From JAZGGS01 sp963749485 (lineage in GTDB: Bacteria; Bacteroidota; Ignavibacteria; Ignavibacteriales; Ignavibacteriaceae), in assembly GCA_963749485.1 (NCBI GenBank), contig CAVVMV010000003.1, positions 186,001 to 250,000 of the forward strand: 64,000 bases of DNA, given 5' to 3'. The notes under the pieces are model-generated. The model was given only the letters and a program-made list of their open reading frames with translations. It was not told where the DNA came from and ran no database searches. A program made the translations under genes and the position numbers. Shown one piece after another: positions 50,001-59,564 of the stretch (its first letter is position 1; each line of letters starts with the position of its first letter).

Positions 50001-50475
50001 ATTCAACAAGATGAGCAGAAACCACACCGCTGGCACAAGCAGATGTACATACAAGTCCTGCACTATACTGTTTCAACAGTTCAAGGTCAATTCTTGGTTT
50101 ATAATAAAATCCTTCGGTGTGACCAAGTGTAGATAATTTAGATAGGTTTTTAAATCCTTCTTTGTTTTTTGCAAGAAGTATAAGATGGTTATATTTTTTT
50201 TTCTTCCTGCCGATTCCGTTCCTATCTGTCTTACCTCTATCCTTCCTGCTTCCATCGGCAACAATGTATGCTTCCATACCGATAATGGGTTTAACGCCAG
50301 CTTTTGTTGCTTTCTTGTAAAACTCACCAACTCCATATAATACGCCATGATCAGTCAAAGCAACCGAACTCATGTTATTCTTTTTTGCAGCCGCAATAAG
50401 CCCGTCAATAGTGCAGGCGCCATCCTGAAGACTGTAATGACTATGGTTATGAAGATGGATAAAATCTGTCATCAA
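47013..50475 (-). CDS. dnaE: DNA polymerase III alpha subunit (four frameshifts)
   Basis: The replicative polymerase, 1,152 residues after repair. The N-terminal PHP domain has HLHNHSHYSLQDGA and ALTDHGVLYG, with its metal-binding histidines apparently intact. The palm has the catalytic MPDIDVDFADD, and the fingers have MGKKDLLAMKEQK. A C-terminal OB fold (VCGVITGVRKK, ECIMFSKIF) closes the protein. Extra bases at 50004 (GTTGAATGG), about 49462 (AAAGAGC), 47514 (GAAGAATG) and 47280 (CTTGTTGCC) break the frame. Removing one at each place gives a continuous enzyme. Four errors in one essential gene argue strongly for sequence error. Confidence 0.95.
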
Positions 50476-50595
50476 AAATAAATTTTAAGTGCTTAAATCA
50501 GGTGAAAAAAACAGCAGAAAGAATTGGAATATTTCCTGCCGCAGTTTACTCAATTGGAAATAGAAATGCTAAAGCCGGGATTATTTTTTTTATAT

Positions 50596-51051
50596 CTAAC
50601 GCCCTGTGTGCCCGAATCCGCCTTCTCCCCTGGTTGTATTGTTTAATTCCTTAACTTCAGTAAGCTGTGCAGTGTAAACCCTTGATACTATGAGTTGAGC
50701 AATTCTCTCACCTGGTTGAATAATAAATTCTTTCTTGCCAAAATTTATTAATATTATTTTTACTTCGCCACGGTAATCGGAATCGATAGTGCCTGGTGAA
50801 TTAAGTATTCCTATACTGTGTTTTGCTGCCAATCCGCTTCTAGGTCTTACCTGTATTTCGAACCCAGCAGGAATTTCTACAGATAAGTTTGTTGGAACAA
50901 GTTCAACCTCTCCCGGTTTTAAAATTATTGGTTCTTCAATTCCTGCATGTACATCCATTCCTGCACTGCCGCTCGTTGAATAAGAGGGAAGAGGTATATC
51001 TGCCAGGTTTTTCTTTAATCTTTTAAACTTGATGATAACCGGTTCAGCCAT
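50596..51051 (-). CDS. dut: dUTP diphosphatase
   Basis: The trimeric dUTPase hydrolyses dUTP to keep uracil out of DNA and supply dUMP. The 151-residue protein is intact and has all five motifs: GSAGMDVHA, RPRSGLAAK, GTIDSDYRGEV, ERIAQLIV and the C-terminal RGEGGFGHTG. It lies between dnaE and the flippase gene. Confidence 0.96.
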   Translation of the reverse strand: MAEPVIIKFKRLKKNLADIPLPSYSTSGSAGMDVHAGIEEPIILKPGEVELVPTNLSVEIPAGFEIQVRPRSGLAAKHSIGILNSPGTIDSDYRGEVKIILINFGKKEFIIQPGERIAQLIVSRVYTAQLTEVKELNNTTRGEGGFGHTGR

Positions 51052-51057
51052 AAATAA

Positions 51058-52530
51058 TTATACTTTCCTTTTTCTGCTTTCTGCAAGTTTTTGTTTAATC
51101 ACTTTAATTTCATTTCTATCCATAGCAACAAAATATAAATATGAAAGAAAACCGATCAGTATTACTCCTTTTAATAATAGAGTTAAGTTATCACTATAGA
51201 CTAAGAAATAATAACAAATAGCGGCAAACAATATTCCCGACAAAAACTTTTGCAATACGTGCATACTCATATTTTACATTATAAAACTTTTGTGTTACTA
51301 AAAAATAACCTATAGCCATTACCAAATAGCTTGCAAATGTAGCAATTGCAGCTCCCACAATTCCTAAAATAGGAATTAGAGTAAAATTTACTACAATGCT
51401 TGTTGCAGCTCCAAAACCTGTAACCAACGGTACATATAGGCTCTTTTCTTCAATATAAATTCCTGCAGAAAAAATCATATGCATACCGTTTATTAAAAAG
51501 GATAGAAGAATTATGGGTACAATATATAATCCACCCCAGTATAGTGAACCGATAAGCGAGTAACCTGCTATTTGTATTTTTGCAATATCTGTTATAAAGA
51601 GTGAAAGCACCTACAAGTATTATACTACCTGTAACAGTAAAGTATGTAAGAACTTTTGCAAACATTTCTTTTGCATTTGGTTCATTTGCGTTATGCAGAA
51701 AGAACGGCTGCCAGGCATACTGAAACATATTTACAAACAGCATCATAAAAATGCCAAGCTTGTAATTTGCTTTATAAACTCCCACGGTTTTTAAATTTGT
51801 CAGCTTTTCAAGTATTGGTACATCAATAACCTGTACAACCATAACCGAAAGCCCTGCGGGTAAAAATGGTAATCCAAATTTGAACAACCGTTTAAACAAT
51901 TTAGTATTAAAACTGAACCTGAAATGCCTGGCTATTGTTGGCAACAAAAGTATGAGGGATGCAAGCGAAGCAAGCAAATTGCTAATTAAGATTGCTTCAA
52001 TTCCCCAACCCAATACTAAAATAAAATAGAGATTAAGAATTATATTTACACAGATTTGTAAAATCTTAAAGAGCGAAAATTTCTTTGCCTGCCTGTCTAA
52101 TCTTAATTTAAGATAAGGAATAACCGCATTTGAATCTAGAAAAATTACACCTGCAGCAATGTAAACCAGGTAATGATATTCATCAGGGATTCCCAGCACA
52201 TTGAGCAAGAGAATTTTTACTCAAGATGATAAAAAAACTTAGAGTCAGTGAAGTGATAAAAACAGAAATATACGGAGTCGAAAAATTATCTTTATCGTCC
52301 CCAATCTCTTTAAATGCTGCAAACTTTAAGTATGCAGAATCCATGCCGTAGATGTAAACAATATTTAAGATTGCTATGTAAGCATAAATTATCTGGATTA
52401 TTCCGTAATCAGAAGGAAGAAAAATGTTTGTAAAAAATGGAACAAGTATAAAGTTAAGAAACCGCCCAACCATTGTGCTTACACCGTAAACTGCTGTATC
52501 TACTGTAAGCTGCTTTAACTTTTCAAACAT
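51058..52530 (-). CDS. Polysaccharide flippase, MATE/Wzx superfamily (frameshifted)
   Basis: About 490 residues with many membrane helices. It starts MFEKLKQLTVDTAVYG, a typical Wzx-family N-terminus, and has VGRFLNFILVPFFTNIFLP for helix one. Breaks near 52197, 51600 and 51240 split it into four pieces; the joined text flows through (SKNSLLNVLGIPDEYHY; ARIAKVLSGILFAAICYY). Such proteins translocate lipid-linked oligosaccharides. It sits upstream of dut and apart from the other flippase near 61 kb, so the genome has at least two. Confidence 0.8.
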
Positions 52531-52585
52531 CAGTATCCTTTAGAGCTGGTTTTATACGATTACATAGTGTGAAATAATCTTCCAT

Positions 52586-53003
52586 TTATTCTTCATTAAA
52601 ATGAATTTTTATTGCATCAATAAAAAATTTTGGTGGACGGGTAATTTTTTTTGTTTCCTTTATTATAAAAACCAGCTCTACATATCCTTCCGCAATCAGC
52701 ACATCTCTTTCAGCACTTTTTATTTGATGATCTATATGCACTTTCAACTTGGGTAAGTATTTCAACTTTAGTTTCTATCTCTAAAAGCTCGTCGTAGAAA
52801 GCAGGGTTCTTATATTTTACAAAAGCTTCAGCGACAGGCATATGGTAACCGTTTTCTTCAATTTGTTTGTAAGTTAAACCTTGCTCACGCATCATTTCAG
52901 CTCTTCCAACTTCAAAGTACTCAAGGTAATTTCCATAATAAGCGTATTGCATCTGGTCGGTTTCAGCATAACGCACACGTAAATTAGTTTTATGGATTAA
53001 CAT
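52586..53003 (-). CDS. Acyl-CoA thioesterase, YbgC/4-hydroxybenzoyl-CoA family (frameshifted)
   Basis: A hot-dog-fold thioesterase. The N-terminal part has VRYAETDQMQYAYYGNYLEYFEVGR, the family's catalytic-Asp region. An extra G near 52742 (CAAGTTGAAAGTGC) breaks the frame; removal continues as KVHIDHQIKSAERDVLIAEG and VFIIKETKKITRPP to a stop at 52586, giving 138 residues. YbgC-type enzymes hydrolyse short or medium acyl-CoAs. The acyl substrate is unknown. Confidence 0.83.
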
Positions 53004-53033
53004 AAGTTCAATAAAGCTTTTTTAATTTTAATG

Positions 53034-53061
53034 AATAAAAAATCCCGATATATCGGGATTT
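53034..53061 (-). terminator. Rho-independent terminator after accA
   Basis: The palindrome AATCCCGATA/TATCGGGATT is followed by TTTTTTATTC on the minus strand. It lies about 50 bases past the accA stop and before the thioesterase start. Confidence 0.85.
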
Positions 53062-53111
53062 AAATTTGTTTACTTTTTAAGTGAATACAGATGAGATATC
53101 ATTGTTATCAA

Positions 53112-54062
53112 TCATTCACTAAAAGCTCCCATATTACCAAATTTTTCCAAACGATTTTCAATAAGCTTTTCAGGTTTTATTTTAACTAATTGTGCCAGTT
53201 CTTCTTTTAGTGCATCTTTAAGAATTTTAGCTGCAGCTTCGTGTTCTATATGTGCGCCTCCAAGCGGTTCAGGAATTATCCTATCAATTATCTTTTGTTC
53301 AAGCAAATCTGGAGCGGTAAGTTTTAATGCTTCGGCTGCCTGTTCTTTAAAATCCCAGCTTCTCCACAAAATACTTGAACAGGATTCAGGGCTTATAACC
53401 GAGTACCAGCAATTTTCAAGCATCAGGATTCTATCGCCAACACCAATACCAAGTGCGCCGCCGCTTGCACCTTCACCAATTATAACAACAACTATGGGAA
53501 CTTTAAGCTTACTCATTTCAAAAAGGTTTTTTGCAATTGCTTCTGCCTGCCCTCGCTCTTCGGCTTCCAGACCAGGGTATGCACCAGGTGTATCCAGCAT
53601 TGTTATTACAGGTTTGTTAAACTTTTCTGCCAACTTCATTAATCGAAGGGCTTTGCGGTAGCCTTCAGGATTTGCCATTCCAAAATTGCGGTACACATTC
53701 GATTTTGTGTCTCTTCCCTTCTGATGCCCGATCAGCATAACTTTATAATCGTCCAGGTTTGCAAAACCACCCACAATCGCTTTATCATCACCAAAATGCC
53801 TGTCGCCGTGCAGCTCAACAAAATCAGTAGTCATAAGGTCAATAAAATCCAAAGTATAAGGTCTGTCAGGATGCCTTGCAAGCTGCACACGCTGCCACCT
53901 GGTTAAATCCTTATAAAGTTCTTCTTTTAGCTGGGCAACTTTTACTTCAATTCTTGCAATCTCTTTATCAATATTCAGTCCACTGGAAGATTTTCGCATC
54001 TCTACAAGTTTTTCTTCCAGTTCAAAAATTGGTTTTTCAAAATCTAAAATAGTTTTACCCAT
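53112..54062 (-). CDS. accA: Acetyl-CoA carboxylase carboxyltransferase alpha subunit
   Basis: AccA and AccD transfer the carboxyl from biotin to acetyl-CoA. The 316-residue protein is intact: N-terminal helical segment (LDFEKPIFELEEKLVEM), then VELHGDRHFGDDKAIVGG, GHQKGRDTKSN, the PGAYPGLEAEERGQAEAIA block and the oxyanion region GEGASGGALGIGVGDRI. Its ATG overlaps the stop of the upstream gene by one base (TAATG), so it is coupled to the glycosyltransferase gene. That pairing is odd in function. A terminator follows. Confidence 0.96.
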   Translation of the reverse strand: MGKTILDFEKPIFELEEKLVEMRKSSSGLNIDKEIARIEVKVAQLKEELYKDLTRWQRVQLARHPDRPYTLDFIDLMTTDFVELHGDRHFGDDKAIVGGFANLDDYKVMLIGHQKGRDTKSNVYRNFGMANPEGYRKALRLMKLAEKFNKPVITMLDTPGAYPGLEAEERGQAEAIAKNLFEMSKLKVPIVVVIIGEGASGGALGIGVGDRILMLENCWYSVISPESCSSILWRSWDFKEQAAEALKLTAPDLLEQKIIDRIIPEPLGGAHIEHEAAAKILKDALKEELAQLVKIKPEKLIENRLEKFGNMGAFSE

Positions 54063-56048
54063 TACTTATCTTTTTTACTCCACATTTTATTTAATGTTTT
54101 ACCAAGTATTTCCAGATCCAGCCAAATGTTCTGGTTTTTTGCATAGTAAATATCCAGTTTATCATTGGCTTCATTTTCTTCATCCTCAATGTACCAAAAT
54201 CCTGTTAAACCTGTTTTACCAATGAACATACCCAGGTTGCTGTTTGCTGATTTTGGACCTACAAAGCTACGTTTTCCTAATAAAACAGAAGGGATACCAA
54301 GAATAAAGTTTTTAAAAGCAGATTCCTTTTTACTTAGCTTTGATGAGAAATATATAAAAGGATAAATCAAAAACAAAACCGGAACTGCCAGCAAAAAATC
54401 GAAAAGATATTTAATGGTTTTTAACCGGGGATTGGAAATATTATAGTGTAGTTCAATTAAGGGAATATCATCCAGCATTGAAACAGAAGTTTTACCAACA
54501 GCATAACTTAGATCATCTCCGCTTATTTTAAACTCCACACTATTATACGGACTTGCTGATACAAGTGACATCATTTCGCCGTAGGGTAAATCATGTGATG
54601 AAAAGATAACTTCATTAATTTGTTTTTCCTTAATAACCTTTCCAAAATTTTGCAAGCTTCCTGCAACTTCAAATCCTTCCAGCTTTTTACCTATATCAGA
54701 ATGCGACTTCCCGATAAATCCAATAAAATTATAAATATCCTTTTTCTGTGCTTTTAATTTTTTTGCTATCTCTACTGCGCGATCATCAACTCCTACAACC
54801 AGCGTTCGCTTATTAATTGTACCGTCTAATTTTACTCCAACTTTAAAAAAGAGTTTTAGAACAACTCTCCAGATTGTTAAAATAATAAATAGCAGGAAGT
54901 AGGATAATACCACTACCGCACGGCTGTATGCATATTCCTTAAAGAAAAATGTTATTGATGTAAGAATGATAAAACTTAAAATAATTGCACCAAAATTCCT
55001 TAGAACAGAAAACATATCTCTTTTATAACACACCAATTAAGGATGCTACAATGATATGAACCAGAGCAGGGATTGTATAAATAATGAGGTAATCAGGTTC
55101 ATTGAAGCCCTTCCAGGTAGTCATTCCCATATATATTTTTTCAGCAATGAATAAAGAGATATTGAAGAAAATAAAATCCAGGAGAATAGAGAAGAAGATA
55201 AGCTTACGTTTGCCAAGAAATGCAAACAGTTTTCTAAATCCAATTGCCGATCTTAAAATAATTTCAACAAGGAATGAGCTGGAAAAATGTTTTTTTACAA
55301 ACAGGTGCATTGCATTATAAAAAATTTTTGTTTCATCGATACTGCTTCGCTTTGTACTTTCTCCCTTGTAGTGTATTACTTGTGTAGTATGTACATAAAA
55401 TACTTTGTAACCAGCTTTTTGTATCCTGTAACACAGATCAAGATCTTCACCATACATAAAAAACTGTTCATCAAAACCACCAACTTTTTCATATACTTCT
55501 CTTTTCAGCATCATGAAAGAACCTGAAATTGCATCAACTTCATAGGTCTGGTTTTCATCTAAATAAGTAAGATTGTAACGTGCAAACATTTTACTCTTAG
55601 GAAAAAAGTTACTCAACCCGGTAACTTTACAGAAGGATGTCCATGGTCCTGGAAAACTTCGTCTGCAAGCAAGCTGAAGTGATCCATCGGGGTTGAGAAT
55701 TTTACAACCTGCTAAACCTGCATCTTTTTGCTCTTCTAAAAATTCAATCATCTTCTTAACGGTATCTTCACTTATAACCGTATCAGGATTTATTAAAAGA
55801 AAAAATTTACCTTTAGCTATCTTTAACGCCTGGTTATTCGCTTTACCAAAGCCGAGGTTGGTTTTGTTTTCAATTAATTTAACTGAAGGAAATTTTGATT
55901 TTAGTAGTTCAACACTTCCGTCATCAGATGCATTATCTACGACTATTATTTCGCTGGAAAGATTTTGTGAAGCTTTATCAATTGAGTGAAGTAAATTCTG
56001 AAGAAACTCTTTAACATTATAGTTTACTATTATTATAGAAAAATCCAA
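54062..56048 (-). CDS. GT2 glycosyltransferase fused to a degenerate polyprenyl glycosylphosphotransferase (frameshifted at the junction)
   Basis: Residues 1-250 are a GT2 glycosyltransferase (FSIIIVNYNVKEFLQNLL, VDNASDDGSVELL, NPDTVISEDTVK, FFMYGEDLDLCYRIQKAGY). Then come about five membrane helices, a Rossmann-like domain (KRTLVVGVDDRAVEIAKKL), and a tail with GKRSFVGP, a variant of the SLVGPRP motif of WbaP/PHPT enzymes. In this sequence the gene appears as two overlapping frames, 55023-56048 and 54062-55036. Removing one extra T near 55029 (GTGTTATAAA) gives LIGVYKRDMFSVLRNFG, the usual helix-loop text, and one 661-residue protein. The PHPT part lacks the KFRSM and DE catalytic segments. 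Confidence 0.72.
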
Positions 56049-56056
56049 TTCATCAC

Positions 56057-56782
56057 CTATTTAAGAATGCCAAGCATACTTCTTATTCTAAGTTTCCAAA
56101 CTCTTATAACTGCTTCGCGTACAATTTTATTAGACATCTTTGAAGTTCCTTTAACACGATCAACAAATGTGATAGGAATCTCTTTAATCTTAAATCCTTT
56201 TTTCCATGCTTTAAATGTCACCTCAATCTGGAATGCATAACCATTTGATTTTATTTTATCAAGGTCTATTGCTTCAAGAACTTTTCTTCTAAAACATTTA
56301 TAACCGCCGGTTGCATCGTTTATATGCAACCCGGTAATTATTTTTGTATAAATATTTGCAGAGTAGCTTAATATTAACCTGCGCATTGGCCAGTTAACAA
56401 CATTTACCCCACTAATATATCTGCTACCAAGTACAAGGTCGTAATTTTTAATTTCATTTAAAAAATTTACTATCTCTTTCGGGTCGTGGGAAAAATCAGC
56501 ATCCATTTCAAAAATATAATCGAAGCTATACTCAAGTGCATATTTAAAGCCTGTTAAGTAGGCTGTCCCCAGTCCCATTTTATAATCCCGCTTTATAAGA
56601 TGAATCTTGTTGGTACTTTGCATCAGCTTTTCAATATAGGCTGCAGTACCGTCGGGCGAATTGTCATCAACTACAAGAATTTCAATACCTTCATCTTTAG
56701 AAAGAACTTCCGGGATGAGTTTAGGAATGTTTTCCATTTCGTTAAAGGTTGGAATAATTACAAGAGATTTTTTTTCTGCCAT
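56057..56782 (-). CDS. Polyprenol monophosphomannose synthase-like GT2
   Basis: The 241-residue cytosolic enzyme resembles DPM1. It has LVIIPTFNEMENIPKLI, VVDDNSPDGTAAYI, FEMDADFSHDPKEIVNF and a GGYKCFRRK segment, with the C-terminal KAWKKGFKIKEIPITFVDR. It probably makes a polyprenyl-phosphate sugar. No C-terminal membrane helices, as in the soluble type. It precedes the GT2/PHPT fusion by 8 bases and follows the full PHPT gene, so it belongs to the exopolysaccharide cluster. Confidence 0.88.
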   Translation of the reverse strand: MAEKKSLVIIPTFNEMENIPKLIPEVLSKDEGIEILVVDDNSPDGTAAYIEKLMQSTNKIHLIKRDYKMGLGTAYLTGFKYALEYSFDYIFEMDADFSHDPKEIVNFLNEIKNYDLVLGSRYISGVNVVNWPMRRLILSYSANIYTKIITGLHINDATGGYKCFRRKVLEAIDLDKIKSNGYAFQIEVTFKAWKKGFKIKEIPITFVDRVKGTSKMSNKIVREAVIRVWKLRIRSMLGILK

Positions 56783-56814
56783 AGTTCGATTGAGTATTAT
56801 AATTTAAAACCAGT

Positions 56815-58218
56815 TTAACTATAGTGCCCTTTTCCGAATAAAACAACATACATTGTTCTCATTAATATTTTAAAGTCCATTCTAATTGACATGTTTTCAA
56901 TATAGAAAAGATCATATCTTAATTTAACTTTTACGTCTTCAATATTTTCATCATACTTATGTTTAACCTGCGCCCAGCCGGTAATACCGGGTCTAACTTT
57001 TAATCTTCTTTTATAATACGGAATCTCTTCAGATAATTTCTCAACAAAGAACGGTCGTTCCGGCCTTGGACCAACCAAACTCATCTCTCCTTTAAGCACA
57101 TTATACATCTGCGGAATTTCATCTAATCTCAATCTTCTTAAAACTTTACCTACCCGTGTAACACGCGGATCGTTTTTCTGAGACCATACAGGTCCCGTAT
57201 GTTTCTCTGCATCTTTAAACATCGATCTAAACTTGACCATACTGAAGGTAGAACTGTTTACACCGCTTCTTTTCTGAGCAAAAAAAACAGGACCTTTGCT
57301 GTCAAGTTTTATTGCCATCGCAGAGATTAAGCTAATTGGAAGGGTGATAACGAGGATAGTAAAAGATACCAGTATATCCAGAATTCGTTTAAGTTTTTTC
57401 TCCCACTCCGGCATAAGTTCCGGCATAATATCGATAAGCGGGATGCCATAAATCTGCGAAGTACGTGCCTGTCCGCTAAGTATTTCATAAAGATCGGGAA
57501 CAATTTTAAGCCCGATCCCTTTATACTCAAGTCTTGATATAATTTCTACAAGCAGGTCGTGATCTTCTTTTTCTAATGCAATAATTACTTCTGTTGAATG
57601 AGATTTAAGAACGGTATCTACAAGTTGATCAACTGAACTGCGGACTTTAATATTTTTATATGATTTACCCACATTATTCGGATTGACGGCAATATAAGCT
57701 TCAACATCAAGACCCAACGCAGGGTGCTCAAGAATCTGGTCGTGTACTTCGTTAGCTTTAGGATTAAAGCCAACAATAACCGCGCATTTTCTACCGATAC
57801 CTTTAATAAGAAGCGTACGCTGTAAACTCCGGATGAACAACCTGCCGATGCTTGTTGAAGCAAATAATAGAGCCCAGTAAATAAATATCAGTATTCTAAG
57901 GCTGGATTCGTATCCCTCAATATAATCACTAATAAATATGATCATGAATAAAATAAATATGCCGACAAATGTAGATTTAAAGAGTGTTGATATTTCATCG
58001 AAACGTGAAGAAGCAAACCAGGTGCGGTACATTCCTACGAAAGTAAAAACGATCAGCCAGTAAATATAAACTACCACCATTGGCACGAGTACTTCCGGCA
58101 TCACTAAAAGTTTAAACCAACCGGTTTCCACCCTTATGTAAAAGAATATCACCCATGCAAGGTTGATGGTGATAAAGTCGGAGAGAAGAATAATTATTTT
58201 TTCAGTTTTTTTGTTCAA
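56815..58218 (-). CDS. Undecaprenyl-phosphate glycosylphosphotransferase (full WbaP/WcaJ-type)
   Basis: Starts exopolysaccharide or O-antigen repeat assembly by moving a sugar phosphate to undecaprenyl phosphate. The 467-residue protein has five N-terminal helices, a CoA-binding-like Rossmann domain (KCAVIVGFNPKANEVHDQI) and the complete catalytic end: FFAQKRSGVN, KFRSMFKDAEK, RRLRLDEIPQMYNVLKGEMSLVGPRPERP in two segments, and GITGWAQV. All catalytic parts that are missing from the 54-55 kb copy are present here. A 140-base gap separates it from the GT4 genes. Confidence 0.92.
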   Translation of the reverse strand: MNKKTEKIIILLSDFITINLAWVIFFYIRVETGWFKLLVMPEVLVPMVVVYIYWLIVFTFVGMYRTWFASSRFDEISTLFKSTFVGIFILFMIIFISDYIEGYESSLRILIFIYWALLFASTSIGRLFIRSLQRTLLIKGIGRKCAVIVGFNPKANEVHDQILEHPALGLDVEAYIAVNPNNVGKSYKNIKVRSSVDQLVDTVLKSHSTEVIIALEKEDHDLLVEIISRLEYKGIGLKIVPDLYEILSGQARTSQIYGIPLIDIMPELMPEWEKKLKRILDILVSFTILVITLPISLISAMAIKLDSKGPVFFAQKRSGVNSSTFSMVKFRSMFKDAEKHTGPVWSQKNDPRVTRVGKVLRRLRLDEIPQMYNVLKGEMSLVGPRPERPFFVEKLSEEIPYYKRRLKVRPGITGWAQVKHKYDENIEDVKVKLRYDLFYIENMSIRMDFKILMRTMYVVLFGKGHYS

Positions 58219-58358
58219 TTAGCCAAAGATTTTTTTGCGTTAAGAATGTTTTCAAACTGTATAGTTTTAGTCTTTCATTCAATGACTCTTACAGTAATAC
58301 ATAAGGGTAATACTTTTCAGACTATTATTTCCATGATTATTTCTTCTTTTTTCTACTG

Positions 58359-59564
58359 TCAATAAGATTCGTAATTGGTAAAAGTATTATTCTCAAGTTG
58401 ACTATAGATTAATTCTAAATCATCAACCATTTTTTCTTGTGACCAGTTTTCACGAACAAGATTGTACCCGTTTTCACCAAATCTTTCTCTCAGTTTTTGA
58501 TCATTTATCAATTTTATAATAGCCTCGGCAAGCTGTTCTGAATTCTTGGGTTCAACAAGGAATCCAGTCTCATTATTCAATACAACTTCAGAAGCTCCGT
58601 CAATATCAAAACTTACAACTGGTTTCCTAAGTAAAAAAGCCTGCGGAAAAACTCTTGGTAATCCTTCTAGAAGAGATGTGTGAACCAATATATCAAGTGC
58701 TGAAATTATTTCTGGAACTTTTTCATATTCAATCAGTCCTGTAAATATAATATTCTGCTCAAGATTTAAGTCTTTAACAACCCCTTTAATTTTATTTTCT
58801 AACTCACCACTCCCAACCAGCAATACTTTAACACGAGGATTTGATGAAATAATTTTTTTAATTGCATCTATCAGGTATTTGTGACCTTTTAATTCTGAGA
58901 ATCTGGCAATCTTACCTACCACAATATCTTCTTTACTAATTCCCAGTCTTTTTCTAACCTCTTCAATGTCAAAATCATTCTTGGTAAACGTAGATATATC
59001 TAAACCACTTCTAACAACTTTGAACTTATCTTTAAAACCTATACCATTTTTGAGCGAATCATTTACAATTTTATAAGTTACCGTTATAATCTTATCTGAT
59101 AAGCGAGCGCCTATTTTTTCGATAAGGACATATAGTTTATTTAAAAACAAATTCTGATATGCATGAAAAGGTAAACCGTGTATAGTATGTATAATAATTG
59201 GTGTCCTAGCCATTTTTGCTGCTATTCGTCCAATAATTCCAGCTTTTGAACTATGAGTATGCACAACGTTGTATTCATTTTTTCTAATAAATCTATATAT
59301 TTTAAAGAGAGAAATTAGATCATAGAAAAAGTGTATTTTTCTTTTAAGTGTAGATAATGTTATTACATTTACCCCAAATTTCTTACCTAATTCATACATA
59401 TCCCCTTCTGAAGAAATGTTAGGACCAGTTAAAATATCAACTTTATATCCTTTTTTTATAAAACCCCTCACCGTTAATAACGTATTTTCTGTAGCTCCAC
59501 CAATACTAAAAACAGTAATGATATGAAGAATTTTTAAATTCTTTTGAATTAAATGATCTGTCAT
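58359..59564 (-). CDS. Glycosyltransferase family 4
   Basis: The 401-residue GT-B enzyme has an N-terminal acceptor domain (LKILHIITVFSIGGATENTLL, THSSKAGIIGRIAAKMA) and a C-terminal donor domain with the VGKIARFSELKGHKYLI phosphate loop and VHTSLLEGLPRVFPQAFLL, which holds the E-x7-E-like motif (second Glu replaced in part by Gln). It overlaps the next GT4 by 4 bases (ATGA type) and is the last of that run. Sugar unknown. Confidence 0.88.
   Translation of the reverse strand: MTDHLIQKNLKILHIITVFSIGGATENTLLTVRGFIKKGYKVDILTGPNISSEGDMYELGKKFGVNVITLSTLKRKIHFFYDLISLFKIYRFIRKNEYNVVHTHSSKAGIIGRIAAKMARTPIIIHTIHGLPFHAYQNLFLNKLYVLIEKIGARLSDKIITVTYKIVNDSLKNGIGFKDKFKVVRSGLDISTFTKNDFDIEEVRKRLGISKEDIVVGKIARFSELKGHKYLIDAIKKIISSNPRVKVLLVGSGELENKIKGVVKDLNLEQNIIFTGLIEYEKVPEIISALDILVHTSLLEGLPRVFPQAFLLRKPVVSFDIDGASEVVLNNETGFLVEPKNSEQLAEAIIKLINDQKLRERFGENGYNLVRENWSQEKMVDDLELIYSQLENNTFTNYESY

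Noticed and set aside
1267..55036. Programmed translational frameshifting as an explanation for the split genes
   Set aside because: The junctions have no common slippery site or downstream pseudoknot, need mixed plus and minus shifts, and hit universal genes that are not frameshifted elsewhere. Error is far simpler.
1267..55036. Genome-wide pseudogene formation
   Set aside because: Catalytic motifs are intact on both sides of each break, there are almost no stop-codon substitutions, and essential genes are hit. A living cell needs dnaE, ffh, trmD and efp.
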